Source: an uncultured Lachnospiraceae bacterium (GTDB lineage Bacteria > Bacillota > Clostridia > Lachnospirales > Lachnospiraceae). Taken from it: DNA of 64,000 bases. Below are positions 1-8,677 of the stretch, piece by piece. The stretch spans positions 91,267 to 155,266 of the forward strand of contig CAKRWT010000003.1 in assembly GCA_934418125.1 (NCBI GenBank). Reading direction: 5' to 3'. The first letter of the stretch is position 1. Each line of letters begins with the position of its first letter. Both the position numbers and the translations under genes were made by a program. A model generated the notes under the pieces. It worked only from the letters and a program-made list of their open reading frames with translations. It made no database searches and was not told where the DNA came from.

Positions 1-211
1 GAATGACGAACATGCGAAACAATTCTTACAGGGCGTGGATTCTGCCTGTGTTTATGTCAATGCTTCCACCCGTTTTACGGATGGTTTTGAATTTGGCTTT
101 GGTGCGGAAATCGGTATCAGTACCCAGAAACTTCATGCCAGAGGACCGATGGGTTTAAAGGAGCTTACCACATATAAATATAATATTATTGGAAATGGTC
201 AGATTAGATAG
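1..211 (+). CDS. proA: Glutamate-5-semialdehyde dehydrogenase, C-terminal end (partial)
   Basis: Only the last 69 residues are in the window; the reading frame is open from base 2 to the TAG at 209-211. The visible tail contains [20 protein letters not shown] and [15 protein letters not shown], which are the conserved C-terminal motifs of gamma-glutamyl phosphate reductase. This enzyme makes glutamate-5-semialdehyde with NADPH in proline synthesis (family knowledge). The 5' end, the catalytic cysteine and any proB neighbour lie outside the window. The next promoter begins one base after the stop codon. Confidence 0.88.
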   Translation, partial: NDEHAKQFLQGVDSACVYVNASTRFTDGFEFGFGAEIGISTQKLHARGPMGLKELTTYKYNIIGNGQIR

Positions 212-240
212 TTGACAGAGCGGTAAAAATATACTATCAT
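212..240 (+). promoter_or_regulatory. Sigma-A type promoter of the arsR-HMA unit
   Basis: TTGACA at 212-217, a 17-base spacer and TATCAT at 235-240. The -35 box is perfect and starts directly after the proA stop codon. The predicted transcript start is near 247, inside the inverted repeat at 241-264, which fits repression by the encoded ArsR protein. Confidence 0.7.
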
Positions 241-264
241 ACATATGAACAGATGAACATGTGT
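241..264. promoter_or_regulatory. Candidate ArsR-family operator
   Basis: An imperfect inverted repeat, ACATATG at 241-247 and CATGTGT at 258-264, separated by 10 bases. It directly follows the -10 box and covers the expected transcript start. The size and the TGAACA-type core resemble 12-2-12 operators of SmtB/CzrA-type metal sensors (family knowledge). Binding is inferred from position and symmetry. Confidence 0.5.
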
Positions 265-297
265 TAAAATATAAGGAAAGCAGGTGACAGAAGATTT

Positions 298-642
298 ATG
301 GCAGTAAAAGCAGAAACAACCGACAGCATTGATATTGTGGAGCGACTTTCAGACCAACAGCCTGATGATGAGATTTTATACGACCTGGCAGAACTGTTTA
401 AGGTATTCGGAGATTCTACCAGAATCAAAATCTTATATTCCATGTTTGAGACAGAACTGTGTGTGAATGATATTGCAAAGCTTTTGAACTTAAGCCAGTC
501 ATCTGTCAGTCATCAGCTCAGAATCTTAAAAACCTCAAAACTTGTAAAATTCAGAAGAGAGGGTAAGTCCATTTTTTATTCGCTGGATGATGAGCATGTG
601 CGTGCCATTATCAGCATGGGAATGGAGCATGTAGAAGAATAG
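298..642 (+). CDS. ArsR/SmtB-family metal-sensing repressor (zinc-type)
   Basis: A 114-residue winged-helix repressor. Residues about 28-95 carry the ArsR core, with FKVFGDSTRIKIL, the recognition segment SQSSVSHQLRIL and the wing VKFRREGKSIFYSL. The last helix has D98, H100, H111 and E114 in the spacing D-x-H-x10-H-x2-E, which is the alpha-5 zinc site of CzrA/SmtB-type sensors. The alpha-3 motif reads ELCVNDIA, so the second cysteine of the cadmium/lead-type ELCVC site is absent. Zinc (or cobalt) sensing is therefore more likely than cadmium or arsenic. It has its own promoter and an overlapping inverted repeat, suggesting autorepression. The HMA protein follows 24 bases downstream. Confidence 0.88.
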   Translation: MAVKAETTDSIDIVERLSDQQPDDEILYDLAELFKVFGDSTRIKILYSMFETELCVNDIAKLLNLSQSSVSHQLRILKTSKLVKFRREGKSIFYSLDDEHVRAIISMGMEHVEE

Positions 643-666
643 TAAAAGAATAAGGAGAGAACCGCC

Positions 667-885
667 ATGACCAAAACTTACAAAATTGAAGTAGACTGTG
701 CTAACTGTGCAGAGAAAATGCAGGAAGCTGCAAAGAAGACAGAAGGTGTTTCAGAAGCAACAGTAAGCTTCATGACACAGAAAATGAAAGTAGAATTTGC
801 AGAAGGTGCTGATGAGAAAGCTGTTATGAAACAGGTATTAAAAGCTTGCAGAAAAGTAGAGCCTGACTGCGAAATTGAACTCTAA
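667..885 (+). CDS. Stand-alone heavy-metal-associated (HMA) domain protein
   Basis: A 72-residue single HMA (ferredoxin-like) domain. The metal-binding loop is DCANCAEKM with cysteines C11 and C14, and D10 sits before the first cysteine as in zinc/cadmium ATPase N-terminal domains rather than the MTC of copper chaperones. A second cysteine pair, C60 and C67, lies near the C-terminus. It is cotranscribed with the ArsR sensor (24-base gap, AAGGAGAG site before the ATG). A P-type ATPase would be expected next in this kind of operon, but a terminator and an unrelated uracil permease follow. It may be a metallochaperone or buffer, or the remnant of a split ATPase gene. The HMA fold call is firm and the role is inference. 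Confidence 0.85.
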   Translation: MTKTYKIEVDCANCAEKMQEAAKKTEGVSEATVSFMTQKMKVEFAEGADEKAVMKQVLKACRKVEPDCEIEL

Positions 886-949
886 GCACAACCTGTGTTC
901 CAAAGACCAGATAGCAGAAGTGTTTAACATACGAAATAACATAGAAAAA

Positions 950-979
950 GAAGGAGTCACATTCGTGCTCCTTCTTTTC
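950..979. terminator. Terminator between the HMA gene and uracil permease
   Basis: Hairpin with arms GAAGGAG-CAC and GTGCTCCTTC (950-974, one bulged T), loop ATTC, then TTTTCTTCTTTT. The reverse strand also ends in a T-rich run, so it probably serves both converging units. Confidence 0.75.
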
Positions 980-1054
980 TTCTTTTATATTTTCATGGTT
1001 TTTATTTCCTGCTCTGTATCGAGCCTGGAAATTTTTTGCAGCTAACGGAATGAT

Positions 1055-2443
1055 TTAGGCTTCTTCATGCTCATGCTGTGGATTAAAGCTGACACCACGA
1101 TTGATATCACCGCTAGGATTTTTACCAAAATCGTAATCATTACCCGGTAAGATGGCATTTAAGATAATACCGGATAAAGCAGCGATAGCAAGAGAAGTTA
1201 AGGTAATAGATGTTCCTGCGATGGTAAAGGTAAGACCATTGGAAAATCCAAGACCACATACCAGAATGACAGCCGCAATAATCAGGTTTCTGGATTTGGT
1301 AAAATCTACTTTGTTTTCTACTACATTTCTGACACCGATAGCGGAAATCATACCATACAGGATGAAGCTGACACCACCAATAATGGCAGTTGGCATAGAA
1401 CCGATAATCGCAGACATCTTAGGAATAAAACTTAAGATAACAGCATAAATTGCAGCGAGTCTTATTACCTTTGGATCGTATACATGGCTTAATTCCAGTA
1501 CCCCGGTATTTTCTCCATAAGTTGTGTTGGCAGGACCGCCGAAAAGTGCAGAAAGGGAAGTCGCAAGACCATCACCAATCAGTGTTCTGTGAAGACCGGG
1601 ATTCTCCAGATAGTTCTCTCCAACGGTAGCAGAGATAGCTGACATATCCCCAATATGTTCCATCATGGTTGCCAGGGCGATAGGTGCCATAACCAGAACT
1701 GTTGTAATATTAAACTTACATAACTGGAATGGCGGCAGACCGATAACAGCAGAAGCAGATACGCTGGAGAAGTCCAGGATGGCACTGCCGTCTGCATTGG
1801 TAAATCCCAGTACATTCATAACAATTGCAACTGCATAAGAGATAACAACACCTAACAGGATGGGGATAATCTTCCACATTCCTTTACCCCAAATATTAAA
1901 GATAATAATAACAGCCAGGGCAACCAGTGCCAGGAACCAGTTCGCAGAAGCGTTGCTGACTGCGGATGGAGCAAGACTCAAACCAATACAGATAATGATA
2001 GGACCAGTTACAACAGGTGGTAAGAACTTCATAACGCGTTTTACACCAACTAATTTGATGATCAGTGCAAGTACCAGATAAAGAAGACCAGCCACAACGA
2101 TACCACCACAGGCATAAGGCAGCTTCTCGCCATAAGTCATATCTGCAAAAATACCCGTATCCAGATTGGCAACTGTGGAAAAGCCTCCCAGAAATGCGAA
2201 AGAAGAACCCAGGAATGCAGGAACTTTCATTTTAGAACAGACATGGAAGAATAATGTACCGATGCCGGCAAAAAAGAGTGTAACCTGAATGGATAAGCCC
2301 TCTCCGTTGAAATAATTGTTAACCAGTATTGGAACCAGGATAGTTGCACCAAACATGGCAAACATGTGCTGTAAACCTAACAACAGCATTTTGGGTGTGC
2401 CAAGTGTTTTGGCATCACGAATTGCTTCGCGTTTTTCACTCAT
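1055..2443 (-). CDS. uraA: Uracil/xanthine permease, NCS2 family (UraA-like)
   Basis: A 462-residue polytopic membrane protein of normal length for NCS2 permeases. Family motifs are visible: LGLQHMFAMFGATILVP near the N-terminus, a segment with MMEHIGDMSA that supplies the substrate-binding glutamate, and NTTYGENTGVLELS, the NCS2 signature region. The last 35 residues are hydrophilic. It most likely imports uracil with protons across the cytoplasmic membrane. Uracil is favoured over purines because the gene is divergent from upp, which converts uracil to UMP. The ATG at 2443 follows a strong AAGGAGGAG site, and a near-consensus promoter lies at 2484-2512. No attenuator was recognised in the short leader. 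Confidence 0.88.
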   Translation of the reverse strand: MSEKREAIRDAKTLGTPKMLLLGLQHMFAMFGATILVPILVNNYFNGEGLSIQVTLFFAGIGTLFFHVCSKMKVPAFLGSSFAFLGGFSTVANLDTGIFADMTYGEKLPYACGGIVVAGLLYLVLALIIKLVGVKRVMKFLPPVVTGPIIICIGLSLAPSAVSNASANWFLALVALAVIIIFNIWGKGMWKIIPILLGVVISYAVAIVMNVLGFTNADGSAILDFSSVSASAVIGLPPFQLCKFNITTVLVMAPIALATMMEHIGDMSAISATVGENYLENPGLHRTLIGDGLATSLSALFGGPANTTYGENTGVLELSHVYDPKVIRLAAIYAVILSFIPKMSAIIGSMPTAIIGGVSFILYGMISAIGVRNVVENKVDFTKSRNLIIAAVILVCGLGFSNGLTFTIAGTSITLTSLAIAALSGIILNAILPGNDYDFGKNPSGDINRGVSFNPQHEHEEA

Positions 2444-2483
2444 GTAAATCTCCTCCTTCTTTTGATTTCATAAACCTAAAAAA

Positions 2484-2512
2484 ATTATAAAGACAAAGAC
2501 ATTATTTTGCAA
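2484..2512 (-). promoter_or_regulatory. Promoter of the uracil permease gene
   Basis: On the minus strand: TTGCAA (2507-2512), a 17-base spacer and a perfect TATAAT (2484-2489). The predicted start near 2477 gives a leader of about 35 bases. Confidence 0.7.
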
Positions 2513-2560
2513 CTGAATTATCAGGTAATTCTAAACTTCTTTACGAAGAAAAAGATTGAC

Positions 2561-2592
2561 TTGACACACATTCCTTATTAAGATTCTATATA
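2561..2592 (+). promoter_or_regulatory. Probable promoter of upp
   Basis: A perfect TTGACA at 2561-2566 is followed by an AT-rich stretch with TTCTATATA at 2584-2592. The -10 box is not clear: no exact hexamer sits at 17 bases, and TATATA is 20 bases away. The -35 box and the divergent layout support a promoter here. Confidence 0.45.
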
Positions 2593-2675
2593 GAAGTTAT
2601 TTTGCTATCCTTTCAAGAATTATTAAAAAAATAGAAAAACAAGTAAATCATAATGAAGGAGAAAGAGGATATAAG

Positions 2676-3305
2676 ATGGAAAATGTAATGATTATGGAGC
2701 ACCCGTTAATTCAGCACAAGATTTCTCAAATCAGAGATAAAAACACAGGTACCAATGAATTCAGAAACTGTATTGAAGAAATAGCAACTCTGATGGGATA
2801 TGAGGCATTGAGAGACTTGCCATTAGAAGATGTGGAAGTCCAGACACCAATTGAAACATGCATGACTCCAAAGATTGCTGGCAAGAAGTTAGCAGTTGTT
2901 CCGATTTTAAGAGCAGGTCTTGGTATGGTAAATGGAATTCTTGCACTGGTTCCCAGCGCGAAGGTAGGTCATATCGGACTATACAGAGATCCTGAAACCC
3001 ATGAACCTCATGAATATTACTGTAAACTTCCTGAGCCCATTGACCAGAGAACCATAGTCGTAGTTGACCCGATGCTGGCAACTGGTGGTTCTGGTTCTGA
3101 AGCTGTTGATTTCATCAAACAGCATGGGGGAAAACGGATTAAATTCATGTGTATCATTGCTGCACCGGAAGGTCTGGAACGTCTGCATAAAGACCATCCT
3201 GATATTCAGATTTATGTAGGACACTTAGACCGTTGCCTGAATGAGCATGCTTATATCTGCCCAGGACTTGGCGATGCCGGAGACAGAATCTTTGGTACGA
3301 AATAG
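2676..3305 (+). CDS. upp: Uracil phosphoribosyltransferase
   Basis: A 209-residue protein, the usual UPRTase length. The PRPP-binding loop reads [20 protein letters not shown], and the C-terminal uracil-binding region [16 protein letters not shown] is complete. It converts uracil and PRPP to UMP in pyrimidine salvage in the cytosol. It sits head-to-head with the uracil permease, so import and trapping of uracil are encoded side by side. The ATG is preceded by GAAGGAG-type sequence (AAGGAGAAAGAGG). A strong terminator follows 25 bases after the stop. Confidence 0.96.
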   Translation: MENVMIMEHPLIQHKISQIRDKNTGTNEFRNCIEEIATLMGYEALRDLPLEDVEVQTPIETCMTPKIAGKKLAVVPILRAGLGMVNGILALVPSAKVGHIGLYRDPETHEPHEYYCKLPEPIDQRTIVVVDPMLATGGSGSEAVDFIKQHGGKRIKFMCIIAAPEGLERLHKDHPDIQIYVGHLDRCLNEHAYICPGLGDAGDRIFGTK

Positions 3306-3330
3306 TATTTCAATACTATATATTGAGAGA

Positions 3331-3358
3331 AAAAGCCATATCGAAAGATGTGGCTTTT
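3331..3358 (+). terminator. Terminator after upp
   Basis: A 12-bp stem AAAAGCCATATC / GATGTGGCTTTT with one G-T pair and a GAAA tetraloop (3343-3346). The 3' arm ends in TTTT. Confidence 0.85.
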
Positions 3359-3384
3359 AATAAAACGTTTTGGAGGATATTACT

Positions 3385-4026
3385 TTGAATAATAGAATAA
3401 GGGCTGTTTTAGGCGCGGCTTTTTGTATCGTCATGCTGGTGGGATGCGGAAAGAATCAGGCACTGGAGCAATATCAGGCGGATATGACAACCTTTTTTGA
3501 ACAGATTTCCATGTATAATGATGGTATGAATTCCATTGATGCCTCTGCGGAAGATGCTACGAATCGGATTCTGGATTATCTGGATAAAGTGGAAGAAGAA
3601 ATTGCCTGGATGGCACAATTAGAAGTGCCCAGTCAGTTTTCGGCGGTAGAAGACCTTGCCGATGAAGCGGATGAGAATATGAAACAGGCTGTTGCGCTTT
3701 ACCATCAGGCGTATGAAGGAGATATCTTTGATGAAGCGGTAGCACAGGCTGCCAAAGAATATTATGACAGAGCCAATATACGAATCCAGTATATTATTAC
3801 GATTCTGCATGGGGAAATACCAGAAGGGGAAGGTGTTACCTATACCGAAGAAAACAGTATTTTAGGTGGTGGCTATCTGAATCAGACAGAAGAGGATACT
3901 TCATCCGAAGATACTGTGACAGAACCAGAGACTGGTACGACAGATAATTTTGATACAGACGATACCGTCTTCTATGAAGAACCGACAGAAGAGATGACAC
4001 AGGAGAGTACCCAGGTAAATGAATAA
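3385..4026 (+). CDS. Putative lipoprotein of unknown function
   Basis: The TTG at 3385 is preferred because GGAGG at 3372-3376 is 8 bases upstream; the in-frame TTG at 3370 has no site. The product has about 213 residues: a short basic N-terminus, a hydrophobic segment ending in LVGC (lipobox with the acylated cysteine), a helical region that looks coiled-coil-like, and a long acidic Thr/Glu/Asp tail after about residue 150. It should be an extracytoplasmic lipid-anchored protein. The stop overlaps the start of the methionine synthase gene by 8 bases, so the two are probably translationally coupled. I do not recognise a family. Confidence 0.72.
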   Translation: MNNRIRAVLGAAFCIVMLVGCGKNQALEQYQADMTTFFEQISMYNDGMNSIDASAEDATNRILDYLDKVEEEIAWMAQLEVPSQFSAVEDLADEADENMKQAVALYHQAYEGDIFDEAVAQAAKEYYDRANIRIQYIITILHGEIPEGEGVTYTEENSILGGGYLNQTEEDTSSEDTVTEPETGTTDNFDTDDTVFYEEPTEEMTQESTQVNE

Positions 4027-6484
4027 ACAGGAATTTCAGGCACTTATAAAAGAACATCCTATTTTTTTGGATGGTGCCACAGGCTCAAACTTACAGAAAA
4101 AAGGAATGCCCACAGGGGTATGCCCTGAAAAATGGATTTTAGACAATGCCCAGGTGCTGCTTGATTTACAGAAAGAATTTGTTGACGCCGGCAGTCATAT
4201 TGTATATGCACCGACTTTTACGGCAAACCGCATTAAATTAAAAGAGTATGGTCTGGAAGACCAAATCAGACAGATGAACCATGACCTGGTAGCAATTTCA
4301 AAAGAAGCTGCGAAAGACCGCGCCCTGGTAGCCGGGGATATTACCATGACCGGAGAGCAACTGGCACCCATGGGAACTCTGGACTTTGAAGAACTGGTGG
4401 ATATCTATAAAGAGCAGATTGGTTATCTGGAGGAAGCCGGGGTGGATTTATTGGTAGTCGAAACCATGATGAGCCTGCAGGAAACCAGAGCTGCCATTAT
4501 TGCGGCCAAAGAGGTCAGCAACCTTGCGATTATGGCTACCATGACTTTTGAATCCGATGGCAGGACGCTCTATGGAACCGATGCCCAGACCGCAGCCGTT
4601 GTGCTGGAAAGTCTTGGGGCTGCTGCCATTGGAACCAACTGTTCTACTGGTCCGGATAAGATGACGGAAATCATCCGGCAGATGGCTGCTGTTACAACCG
4701 TACCGATTATTGCGAAGCCCAATGCGGGTCTGCCTTCCTTAGATGAGGCAGGCAATACAATATACGATATGGAAGCACCTGAATTTGCGGCCAGTATGAA
4801 AGAACTGGTAGAAGCAGGGGCTTCGATTCTGGGTGGCTGCTGTGGCACCACACCGGAATATATCCGTATGTTAAAAGAAACGACAGGAACTCTGCCCATT
4901 ATTCACAGACAGCCATCAGCCAGAAGACTGTTAACCAGTGAACGTCAGACGATTTCCTTTGGATTGGATGACAATTTTATTATTGTCGGAGAACGAATTA
5001 ATCCTACCGGTAAGAAAAAGCTGCAGGCGCAGTTACGGGAAGGTTCCATGGAAATGGTTGCCGACTTCGCTGAATCCCAGGAAGCCTGTGGTGCCGGTAT
5101 TCTGGATGTCAATATGGGTATGAGTGGCGTGGATGAAAAAGAACTGATGTTAAATGCTATCGAAACCGTAACTGGCATTACGAGTCTGCCTCTTTCCCTG
5201 GATTCCAGTTATGTGGAGGTGTTGGAAGCAGCATTACGTCGTTATCCAGGCAGGGCACTTATTAACTCTATTTCTTACGAGACCGCAAAATTTGAGGCTT
5301 TGCTACCCATTGCAAAGAAATATGGTGCTATGTTTATTTTGCTGCCTCTTTCGGATGAAGGACTGCCCAAAAGCCTGGAAGAGAAGATTACGATTATTAA
5401 GACCATGGAAGCGCGTGCACTGGAACTTGGCATGCGCAAAGAAGATATTATAGTAGATGGGTTGGTCGCCACTGTTGGTGCCAATAAAAAGGCAGCAATT
5501 GAAACACTGGAAACCATCCGGTACTGTAAGGAAAATGGACTGGCTACTATCTGTGGGCTTTCCAATATTTCCTTCGGACTGCCAGAAAGAAGCTTTGTTA
5601 ACACTACCTTTTTGACGATGGCGATCCAGGCAGGTCTTACCATGGCCATTGCCAATCCTTCCCAGGAGCTGCTAGTCAGTTGCGCTTATGCGTCCGATTT
5701 GCTGCTCAATAAAGAAGGGGCTGATATTCGCTATATTCAGTTGATGGATGCAGTTAAGGCAAAGCGGGAGGCTCTGGGAGAAAGCCCTGCGGCAAACACC
5801 GGAATTCCGATTCATGGTATGAGAAAAGAGACAGCTTCCAACCAGGGAACTATTTTAGACAAGGTATATGCTGATGTCATGAAGGGCAATGGAAAAAGTA
5901 TTGTAGAAGATACAAAACAAGCTCTGGCTGAGGGACATGAGGCCAAGGAACTGTTGGATCAGGTGTTACTGAAGGCAATCAATGATGTTGGTGAATTATT
6001 TGACAAGGGAAAATATTTTCTGCCGCAGCTTATCGCCAGTGCAGAAGCCATGAAGCTGTCTATCGAATATCTGGAACCACTTCTGGCACAGGGTAACAGT
6101 GGAAAAAACATGCCTACTGTAGTCATTGCTACCGTAGAAGGAGATATTCATGATATTGGTAAGAATCTGGTGGCGTTGATGCTAAAAAACTATGGTTTTC
6201 AGGTAATTGATTTAGGAAAAGATGTTCCTAAAGAAAAGATTATTGAAGCAGCAAAAGAACATCATGCCCAGGTAATTGCACTGTCTGCGCTGATGACCAC
6301 GACCATGCAGCAGATGAAGCATGTTATCCAATATGCGAAAGAAAAAGATGTAAATGCTAAAATCATCATCGGAGGTGCCGTTATTACCCAGGAATATGCA
6401 GATGAAATTGGCGCAGATGGTTATTCCAAAGATGCTGCAGATGCAGTAAAAGTAACGAAGAAACTGCTACATATTGCAGAATAG
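4019..6484 (+). CDS. metH: Cobalamin-dependent methionine synthase without the AdoMet reactivation domain
   Basis: An 821-residue, three-module MetH-type enzyme. Residues about 1-295 are the homocysteine S-methyltransferase barrel, with zinc cysteines in GTNCSTGP and GGCCGTTPEYI. Residues about 315-570 are the pterin (methyl-tetrahydrofolate) barrel, beginning FIIVGERINPTGKKK. Residues about 600-821 are the cobalamin cap and Rossmann domain, with D709-x-H711-x-x-G714 in GDIHDIGKN, H711 being the lower cobalt ligand. It transfers methyl from methyl-THF through cobalamin to homocysteine. Full-length MetH of about 1200 residues carries a C-terminal reactivation domain that is missing here. Short forms like this are known (Thermotoga, many clostridia) and need a separate activation protein, which is not in this window. 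Confidence 0.9.
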   Translation: MNKQEFQALIKEHPIFLDGATGSNLQKKGMPTGVCPEKWILDNAQVLLDLQKEFVDAGSHIVYAPTFTANRIKLKEYGLEDQIRQMNHDLVAISKEAAKDRALVAGDITMTGEQLAPMGTLDFEELVDIYKEQIGYLEEAGVDLLVVETMMSLQETRAAIIAAKEVSNLAIMATMTFESDGRTLYGTDAQTAAVVLESLGAAAIGTNCSTGPDKMTEIIRQMAAVTTVPIIAKPNAGLPSLDEAGNTIYDMEAPEFAASMKELVEAGASILGGCCGTTPEYIRMLKETTGTLPIIHRQPSARRLLTSERQTISFGLDDNFIIVGERINPTGKKKLQAQLREGSMEMVADFAESQEACGAGILDVNMGMSGVDEKELMLNAIETVTGITSLPLSLDSSYVEVLEAALRRYPGRALINSISYETAKFEALLPIAKKYGAMFILLPLSDEGLPKSLEEKITIIKTMEARALELGMRKEDIIVDGLVATVGANKKAAIETLETIRYCKENGLATICGLSNISFGLPERSFVNTTFLTMAIQAGLTMAIANPSQELLVSCAYASDLLLNKEGADIRYIQLMDAVKAKREALGESPAANTGIPIHGMRKETASNQGTILDKVYADVMKGNGKSIVEDTKQALAEGHEAKELLDQVLLKAINDVGELFDKGKYFLPQLIASAEAMKLSIEYLEPLLAQGNSGKNMPTVVIATVEGDIHDIGKNLVALMLKNYGFQVIDLGKDVPKEKIIEAAKEHHAQVIALSALMTTTMQQMKHVIQYAKEKDVNAKIIIGGAVITQEYADEIGADGYSKDAADAVKVTKKLLHIAE

Positions 6485-6513
6485 ATCACCAGAAAGAAAA
6501 AGGAGTTTTCATA

Positions 6514-6990
6514 ATGTTTGGACAGGAAGCACAAAAAGATACAGAACAGGAACAGATTGTTACAACTGTGGCAGAACAGGAATCTACCGAACAGATGCTG
6601 ACAAAGCTGTTAGAAAAGACTACGAAACAGTTATTTTATACCAGAATTCTTGCCGGTGCAGCATTGGGGCTTTTCCTGGTTGTACTGATTACTGCCATGG
6701 TGTTGGTGCCAAAAGCATCCAGAGTATTGTCCCAGACAAACCAACTGGTAACAGATGCCGGTGGAATTCTGGAATCTGCCGATTTGGTATTGCAGGACAT
6801 TTCTGCCATGAGTAATGAAGTGACCTCTGTCAGCGAGGGGCTGAATGATTTCATCATCGAAAATGCACAGACCCTTACCGATGCTGCACAAGATATCAGC
6901 AATATTGACTTTGAGGGATTAAACAAGGCGATTCAGGATTTACAGGATGCCGTAGGACCTTTTGCAAACCTGATGAATCGTTGGAAATAA
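6514..6990 (+). CDS. Small single-span membrane protein of unknown function
   Basis: A 158-residue protein: an acidic, Gln/Glu-rich cytoplasmic segment (residues 1-40), one strong transmembrane helix at about 46-68 (ILAGAALGLFLVVLITAMVL), then a helical heptad-like region rich in Leu, Ser and Asp that could form a coiled coil. The layout resembles DUF948-type or methyl-accepting-like helical membrane proteins, but no diagnostic motif is seen. AAGGAG lies 8 bases before the ATG. It lies 29 bases after metH and 37 bases before ilvB, so it may bridge the two in one transcript. Confidence 0.7.
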   Translation: MFGQEAQKDTEQEQIVTTVAEQESTEQMLTKLLEKTTKQLFYTRILAGAALGLFLVVLITAMVLVPKASRVLSQTNQLVTDAGGILESADLVLQDISAMSNEVTSVSEGLNDFIIENAQTLTDAAQDISNIDFEGLNKAIQDLQDAVGPFANLMNRWK

Positions 6991-7027
6991 GACAAAACAA
7001 TAAGGGATAGAGAAACGAAGGGAGATT

Positions 7028-8650
7028 ATGGGTATGTTAGGTGCAGATGCAATGGTAAAATGTCTTCAGGCGGAAGGCGTAGAGTACGTGTTCGGTTATC
7101 CGGGCGTTGCCATTTGTCCTTTTTTTAACAGTATCTTGGAAACAGATATCAAGACCATTTTGATTCGTACGGAACAGAATGCGGCACATGCAGCCAGCGG
7201 TCTGGCAAGAGTAAGTAATAAAGTAGGCGTATGCGCAGTTACTTCAGGTCCTGGTGCTACCAATGTGATTACAGGTATTGCAACTGCTTTTGCAGACAGT
7301 ATTCCATTAGTGTGTATTACCGGCCAGGTAAACAGCGAGCTGTTAGGTTCAGATGTATTCCAGGAAGCTGATATTACTGGTGCCGTAGAATCTTTTGTCA
7401 AGTACAGTTATCTGGTAAGAGATGTAAATGATATACCAAGAATTTTTAAGGAGGCCTTCTACATTGCCAATTCCGGAAGAAAGGGTCCTGTTTTAATCGA
7501 CATTCCGATAGATGTCCAAAATGCGGTTATTTCCCGCTTTAAATATCCGGAAGAAGTTAATATGCGTACCTATAAGCCTACCATCAAAGGACATGCCGTA
7601 CAGATTAAAAAGGTAGTAAAAGAACTGGCACGTGCAAAGCGCCCCATTATCTGTGCCGGGGGTGGTGTCCTGTTAAGTGGAGCAGAAGACGAACTGAGAA
7701 CCTTTTCTGAGAAATACCAGATACCTGTCGTATCTACCATGATGGGAATTGGTGTTATGCCTACCAAACATCCCATGTATTATGGTATGGTTGGAAATAA
7801 TGGAAATCTTTATGCCAACCGTGCCATGAACGAATCGGATTTACTGATTATGGTCGGTGCCAGAGTAGCAGATCGTGCTGTCAGCCAGCCGGATTTAATT
7901 ACCGAGAATAAAATCCTTGTACATATCGATGTAGACCCGGCTGAAATTGGTAAAAATGTTGGTCCGGCAATTCCGCTGGTAGGTGATGCCAGACATATTT
8001 TTGCTGATTTTGCCAAGGAAGAATTTACCTGCGAGCATGAAGAATGGATTCAGACATTAGATAGTTACCGTAACACGATGTCACGTATCCGGAAACCAAA
8101 TCCTGATTATGTGGATCCGGCAGCTTTCATTACCAGACTTTCTGAAGTGATGGAAGCGGATGCAGTTTATGTGGCAGATGTAGGACAGAACCAGATATGG
8201 TCCTGTAACTATCATATTGTCAAGAATGGCAGGTTCCTGACTACCGGCGGTATGGGTACGATGGGATATTCCATTCCGGCGGCAATGGGAGCCAAGTTAG
8301 CCCAGCCGGAAAAACAGGTTGTTGCGGTCTGTGGGGACGGTTCTTTCCAGATGTCTATGATGGAGTTAGCCACTATGCGTCAGTATGACGTGCCTGTGAA
8401 AATCATTGTGTTAAAGAACAATTATCTTGGCATGGTAAGAGAGTATCAGCATTATACCTATAAAGATAACTATTCGGTGGTGGATTTGTCTGGCAGCCCG
8501 GATTTAGAAAAGCTATCCTCTGCTTATAACATGAAATTTATGCGTCTTGCCAATATGGAGCTGGCAGAAGAGGTAATTCAGGAATTTTTGGCAAAAGACG
8601 AATCTGTTTTGCTGGAATGTCTGATAGATCCGATGGATTTGGTAAAATAA
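7028..8650 (+). CDS. ilvB: Acetolactate synthase, catalytic (large) subunit
   Basis: A 540-residue ThDP enzyme. The PYR domain carries the activating glutamate in LIRTEQNAAHAASG (E49), the central domain spans about 185-320, and the PP domain has the ThDP-magnesium motif GDGSFQMSMMELATMRQY followed by KNNYLGMV. It condenses two pyruvates, or pyruvate with 2-oxobutyrate, in the first committed step of valine, leucine and isoleucine synthesis. The ATG at 7028 is only 3 bases from GGGAG; ATG 7034 (9 bases) is an equally good or better start. Two regulatory subunits and ilvC follow on the same strand. No T-box or leader peptide fits in the 37-base gap upstream. Confidence 0.95.
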   Translation: MGMLGADAMVKCLQAEGVEYVFGYPGVAICPFFNSILETDIKTILIRTEQNAAHAASGLARVSNKVGVCAVTSGPGATNVITGIATAFADSIPLVCITGQVNSELLGSDVFQEADITGAVESFVKYSYLVRDVNDIPRIFKEAFYIANSGRKGPVLIDIPIDVQNAVISRFKYPEEVNMRTYKPTIKGHAVQIKKVVKELARAKRPIICAGGGVLLSGAEDELRTFSEKYQIPVVSTMMGIGVMPTKHPMYYGMVGNNGNLYANRAMNESDLLIMVGARVADRAVSQPDLITENKILVHIDVDPAEIGKNVGPAIPLVGDARHIFADFAKEEFTCEHEEWIQTLDSYRNTMSRIRKPNPDYVDPAAFITRLSEVMEADAVYVADVGQNQIWSCNYHIVKNGRFLTTGGMGTMGYSIPAAMGAKLAQPEKQVVAVCGDGSFQMSMMELATMRQYDVPVKIIVLKNNYLGMVREYQHYTYKDNYSVVDLSGSPDLEKLSSAYNMKFMRLANMELAEEVIQEFLAKDESVLLECLIDPMDLVK

Positions 8651-8677
8651 GACGAAAAAGCAGAAAGGAAAAGAGAG

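Noticed and set aside
6991..7027. Possible T-box or leader attenuator before ilvB
   Set aside because: The 37-base gap is far too short and has no tRNA-binding or terminator/antiterminator structure; the same applies to the 33-base gap before leuC.
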